DNA of 64,000 bases, taken from Mucilaginibacter rubeus (GTDB taxonomy: Bacteria; Bacteroidota; Bacteroidia; Sphingobacteriales; Sphingobacteriaceae). The stretch is taken from assembly GCF_003286415.2 (NCBI RefSeq), contig NZ_CP043450.1, forward strand, positions 6,634,001 through 6,698,000. The letters are read 5' to 3'. This document shows, in pieces, positions 60,883-64,000 of this stretch; positions within the stretch are counted from its first letter, which is position 1, and every line of letters starts with the position of its first letter. Under the pieces are notes generated by a model. That model was not told the DNA's origin. It was given only the letters and a program-made list of their open reading frames with translations, and did not search any database. Position numbers and translations under genes: made by a program.

Positions 60883-61875
60883 TTAAGCCATTTCAATGGC
60901 ATATTTTTCTTCAATCTCGGCCAGGATCTGGTCAACTGATTCAAGATCAGGGGCAGTAACAAAACGCATCCTGAACTCTTTGAAATGATCTATCCCTTTA
61001 AAGTAGTTAGAATAGTGCCTGCGCATCTCAAAAATGCCTGTTTTTGGCCCTTTCCATTCTATTGATTTGTATAAATGTGCTTTGCATGCAGCAACGCGCT
61101 CGGCAATTGTGGGCTTATCCAGGTATTCGCCGGTTTTAAAATAGTGCTTTATTTCGCGAAAAATCCACGGATAACCGATAGCCGCACGACCTATCATCAT
61201 GCCATCAACCTCATATTCCATTCGCCATGCCGCGGCTTTTTCGGGCGAATCGATGTCGCCATTGCCGAAAATGGGGATTTTTATACGCGGGTTTTTCTTG
61301 ATATCCCTTATCAGCGCCCAGTCGGCCACGCCTTTATACATCTGCGCACGGGTGCGGCCATGTATAGTAAGCGCCTTGATGCCAACATCCTGCAGGCGTT
61401 CGGCAACTTCGTAAACATTTTTGGTGTTATCGTCCCAGCCAAGGCGGGTTTTAACAGTTACCGGTAAATGTGTTGCCTCAACAACCGCTTTGGTCATGGC
61501 AACCATTTTATCAATATCCTGCAATAGGCTTGCACCTGCACCACGGCAAGCCACCTGTTTTACCGGGCAACCGTAGTTGATATCCATCAGGTCGGGCCCT
61601 GCCAGCGTAGCAATCTCGGTAGCTTCGCGCATGTGATCGATATCGCTGCCGAAGATCTGGATACCGATAGGCCTTTCGTATTCAAAAATATCAAGCTTCT
61701 GCCTGCTTTTTGCCGCGTCGCGGATGAGGCCCTCGCTGGAGATGAACTCTGTATACATCATATCCGCGCCGTTTTGCTTACACACATAACGGAACGGCGG
61801 ATCACTCACGTCCTCCATCGGCGCCAGCAACAGCGGGAACTCTCCTAAATCAATATTTCCTATTTTTACAGACAT
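60883..61875 (-). CDS. dusB: tRNA-dihydrouridine synthase (DusB type)
   Basis: A 330-residue flavoenzyme that reduces uridine to dihydrouridine in tRNA. LLLAPMEDVSDPPFR is the first FMN block, IQIFGSDI the second, and DINYGCPVKQVACRGAGASL carries the catalytic Cys. TVKTRLGWDD, TIHGRTRAQMYKGVADW and FGNGDIDSPEKAAA complete the FMN and tRNA contacts. The length fits DusB. It lies upstream of apaG on the same strand with 45 bases between. Confidence 0.9.
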   Translation of the reverse strand: MSVKIGNIDLGEFPLLLAPMEDVSDPPFRYVCKQNGADMMYTEFISSEGLIRDAAKSRQKLDIFEYERPIGIQIFGSDIDHMREATEIATLAGPDLMDINYGCPVKQVACRGAGASLLQDIDKMVAMTKAVVEATHLPVTVKTRLGWDDNTKNVYEVAERLQDVGIKALTIHGRTRAQMYKGVADWALIRDIKKNPRIKIPIFGNGDIDSPEKAAAWRMEYEVDGMMIGRAAIGYPWIFREIKHYFKTGEYLDKPTIAERVAACKAHLYKSIEWKGPKTGIFEMRRHYSNYFKGIDHFKEFRMRFVTAPDLESVDQILAEIEEKYAIEMA

Positions 61876-61914
61876 CCTTATCTTTAGCCTGCAAAAATAC
61901 GAATTTTACATCGA

Positions 61915-62859
61915 ATGATAAAAGACCCAATTCAAGTGCCTCAGCCACAGAGAAGTCAAATAACGCCGTCTTTACAATTTATTATACTGATTGCCCTAAC
62001 TATCGGGCTGCTGATTGTCTGTAGTTTAATAGCCGCGGGGATTATTGGTGCCATATTCGGAACACAAACGCTTACCGATACTTTTACCTTTAATGTGCAC
62101 AACCCGCATGTTGGCGCGGCTTTGTGGACATTGCAGATCATCAGCACTACCTTGCCGCTGTACCTGGCCCCTGTAATTTTTGCGCGTTTTATAGTAAAGG
62201 AGCCTGTAGATTATCTGAAAGTTACCCCCAAATTTCCACCTGTATTGTTGCTGCTGATCCTATCTATCATGATCTGCTCATCGCCGGTTATGGAAGTGCT
62301 GGTAAATGTTAATCAGAAATTGGTACTGCCGGCCCCGTTAAAGAGCTTAGAAGATGCTTTACGTGCTATGGAGGCCCAGGCCCAAAAAGCTACGGAAGCT
62401 ATGCTGCAGATGAAGACCGTATCAGATATGCTTTTCGCTGTTCTGGTTGTTGGCTTGCTGACTGCCATTGCCGAAGAATTTTTATTCAGGGGTTGCTTGC
62501 AAACTATCATGATCAGGTGGACAGGAAACCCGCATGCGGCTATCTGGATCACGGCCATATTGTTCAGTGCTTTCCACATGGAGTTTTTTACCTTTTTGCC
62601 GCGTGTGGCATTGGGCGTATTTTTTGGCTATTTTGTGATGTGGAGCGGCAGCATCTGGACAAGCGTTTGGGCACATTTTTTAAATAATGCCACCCAGGTA
62701 GTGATCCTGTACCTGTATTCGCAAAAACGTATAACGCTTGATCCTAATGATCAGCACGTTTTTAATTATCAGAGCTATGCGTTAAGCGTAATAATTATTT
62801 TAATTTTGCTTTTTATGTACAGAAATACTGCTAAAGGAAAAAGCCCGCTGTTGAGTTAA
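61915..62859 (+). CDS. CPBP-family intramembrane metalloprotease
   Basis: A 314-residue membrane protein with about eight helices. AIAEEFLFRGCLQ is motif 1 (Glu pair with Arg), FSAFHMEFFTFLPRVALG carries the His of motif 2, and VWAHFLNNA the third motif. These are the residues of CAAX-prenyl-protease-like/bacteriocin-processing (ABI) proteases. The substrate is not evident. It shares its end with the start of the DUF2007 gene (stop followed directly by ATG), so it heads an operon with cdsA. Confidence 0.9.
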   Translation: MIKDPIQVPQPQRSQITPSLQFIILIALTIGLLIVCSLIAAGIIGAIFGTQTLTDTFTFNVHNPHVGAALWTLQIISTTLPLYLAPVIFARFIVKEPVDYLKVTPKFPPVLLLLILSIMICSSPVMEVLVNVNQKLVLPAPLKSLEDALRAMEAQAQKATEAMLQMKTVSDMLFAVLVVGLLTAIAEEFLFRGCLQTIMIRWTGNPHAAIWITAILFSAFHMEFFTFLPRVALGVFFGYFVMWSGSIWTSVWAHFLNNATQVVILYLYSQKRITLDPNDQHVFNYQSYALSVIIILILLFMYRNTAKGKSPLLS

Positions 62860-63072
62860 ATGGAAAAAAACTGGGTTAAAATTTTTACTTCAACTAATTT
62901 TTACCAATCAGAAATTGTTAAGCAGATGCTTACCGGGCATCATATTGACACCGTTTTGCTTAATAAGCAGGATTCATCGCACCGCAATTTTGGCGAAATT
63001 GAGGTTTATATTCACCAGGAGGATTTTAGTAAGGCCATTGAGATCATGATCCTCAATCAAATTAATATATGA
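62860..63072 (+). CDS. DUF2007 domain-containing small protein
   Basis: A 70-residue protein. WVKIFTSTNFYQSEIVKQML and VEVYIHQEDFSKAIEIM-like ends match DUF2007, a small alpha/beta fold annotated as putative signal transducing protein. It begins right after the CPBP stop and overlaps the start of cdsA by four bases, so it belongs to the same operon. Similar placement beside phospholipid genes is common; the role is not known. Confidence 0.8.
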   Translation: MEKNWVKIFTSTNFYQSEIVKQMLTGHHIDTVLLNKQDSSHRNFGEIEVYIHQEDFSKAIEIMILNQINI

Positions 63073-63875
63073 AACAACGCGCCATCACTGGCTTATTTTT
63101 TATTATCGTAATGATTGGGTCTAATTTGTTAGGCTCTTATGTATTTAGTGTTTTTTACCTGTTATTAAGTCTGTTTTGTTTACTGGAATTTTATAAGCTG
63201 GTAAAACAAGGCGGCATGCAGCCCGAGCGTTTTACAGGCGCGCTTGCCGGGGTAACCTTGTTTTTCTTTTTCGCGGCTAATTGCTATTTCCCGGCTTATA
63301 AATATATTATACTGCTGCCGATATTGCTTAGTTTTATTCCGATAGGCGAATTGTACAAAAAATCTGAGGCGCCATTCACCAATATCGGGTTTACTTACCT
63401 GGGCTTATTAATGGCCGTGGTGCCGTTTATGTTTTTCCATGCTATGGCTTTTACACGTGGCGACGGTGTGTTTAACTTTCACGTACCTCTCGGCTTTTTA
63501 ATTATGTTGTGGAGTAACGATACCGGGGCTTACCTGGTAGGCAGCAAGTTTGGCCGTAATAAACTGTTTGAGAGGCATTCACCTAAAAAGTCATGGGAGG
63601 GCTTTATCGGCGGTATCCTGATCTGCGCTTTCGCGGCATATATTTTGAGCAATTTTTATACAGAGTACAATCGCTTTGATTGGATCATCATGTCGCTCAT
63701 TATCTCAAACTTTGGCACCATGGGCGATCTGGTTGAATCCATGTTCAAACGAAGCCTGAACGTAAAGGACTCAGGAGGCATATTGCCGGGCCACGGCGGC
63801 CTGCTCGACAGGTTTGACGGCCTGTTGATGGCCGCGCCAATTGTATATGCATACCTGTACTTAATTTCAAATTAG
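63069..63875 (+). CDS. cdsA: phosphatidate cytidylyltransferase
   Basis: A 268-residue integral membrane enzyme that makes CDP-diacylglycerol from phosphatidate and CTP, the branch point of phospholipid synthesis. About seven helices run from residue 5 to the end. FGRNKLFERHSPKKSWEGFIGG is part of the signature, and DSGGILPGHGGLLDRFDGLL, with the Asp and Gly residues of the active site, is the CDP-alcohol family mark. The length is normal. It is coupled to the DUF2007 gene and leads into psd. Confidence 0.95.
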   Translation: MKQRAITGLFFIIVMIGSNLLGSYVFSVFYLLLSLFCLLEFYKLVKQGGMQPERFTGALAGVTLFFFFAANCYFPAYKYIILLPILLSFIPIGELYKKSEAPFTNIGFTYLGLLMAVVPFMFFHAMAFTRGDGVFNFHVPLGFLIMLWSNDTGAYLVGSKFGRNKLFERHSPKKSWEGFIGGILICAFAAYILSNFYTEYNRFDWIIMSLIISNFGTMGDLVESMFKRSLNVKDSGGILPGHGGLLDRFDGLLMAAPIVYAYLYLISN

Positions 63876-63901
63876 TAGTTTTGTATTAAACCATATAAAT
63901 A

Positions 63902-64000
63902 ATGACCATACATAAAGAAGGCTATACCTCACTCGCTATTACTATCCTGTTCATTTTTGTTTTAAATGCGCTGATCCAGTTTTACATGCCAACCGCGCAT
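63902..64000 (+). CDS. psd: phosphatidylserine decarboxylase, N-terminal part (cut by window end)
   Basis: The 33 codons present begin MTIHKEGYTSLAITILFIF and continue as one hydrophobic helix. This is the usual N-terminus of Bacteroidota phosphatidylserine decarboxylase proenzymes, which make phosphatidylethanolamine. The gene starts 27 bases after cdsA, as expected for a phospholipid operon. The LGST self-cleavage site and the rest lie outside the window. Confidence 0.7.
   Translation, partial: MTIHKEGYTSLAITILFIFVLNALIQFYMPTAH

Overview
The window is a stretch of Bacteroidota chromosome. Gene content, protein families and promoter style best fit the Sphingobacteriaceae, probably Mucilaginibacter or a close relative; this is inferred from family resemblance, not from a search. 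Three lines of evidence point there. Promoters match the Bacteroidota form TTG-N17..19-TAnnTTTG, for example at 34412-34441 on the minus strand and 34485-34513 on the plus strand. Typical families are present: YXWGXW-repeat protein, GHL10 glycosyl hydrolase, class II NrdJ, and DUF2339/DUF3999. The intergenic spaces hold several families of palindromic repeats. No rRNA, tRNA, CRISPR array or insertion sequence was recognised.

Region 1 (1-6.5 kb) is the distal end of a contractile-tail prophage or tailocin late operon. It runs, with overlapping genes, through a gp25/gp46-like baseplate wedge, a LysM-type tail protein, a J-like baseplate protein, a likely tail-end protein, a collar-type fibre and a 782-residue fibre carrying an SGNH esterase domain. 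It ends with a separate membrane-anchored SGNH hydrolase and a convergent RadC-like gene. An 860-base gene-free stretch (6501-7360) separates this from core genes and probably holds the element's edge.

Region 2 (7.3-19 kb) holds nrdJ (B12-dependent ribonucleotide reductase), a DUF1835 protein, a secreted GHL10 glycosidase, a coiled-coil membrane protein, an UPF0173 hydrolase, and the glycogen pair glgA-glgC. Region 3 (19-30.6 kb) carries DNA maintenance and tRNA genes (polA, tag, an alkyltransferase-like protein, trmB) and an ExbD-like protein whose membrane Asp has become Asn. It also has two VOC proteins, a YtxH/holin-like envelope trio, an AI-2E-type permease, and an NtrC-type regulator beside a 67-residue H-box-only protein.

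Region 4 (31-43.7 kb) is mixed: a phosphodiesterase, an enoyl-CoA hydratase, and two divergent operons. One encodes a winged-helix regulator with a membrane protein. The other encodes a DCC-type membrane protein and a TIGR01777 epimerase with an apparent frameshift in an A6 run. Then come an amidohydrolase, the DUF3999/DUF2339 pair and a GH78 rhamnosidase. Region 5 (43.9-53.3 kb) is a full pentose-phosphate cluster (ROK sugar kinase, tkt, rpiA, tal, HAD phosphatase, gnd, zwf, pgl). It would carry glucose to glucose-6-phosphate and on through the oxidative and non-oxidative branches. Three of its junctions are filled with inverted repeats.

Region 6 (53.5-64 kb) holds a Crp/Fnr regulator, an isochorismatase-like hydrolase, glnS, an FAD oxidoreductase, a zinc metallopeptidase, a YXWGXW protein, apaG, dusB, a CPBP protease, a DUF2007 protein, cdsA and the start of psd. 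The last two form a phospholipid synthesis operon. The most notable observations are the phage SGNH pair, the T9 tract in the fibre gene, the frameshifted epimerase, the lone H-box protein, the Asn-substituted ExbD homologue and the co-varying hairpin repeats.
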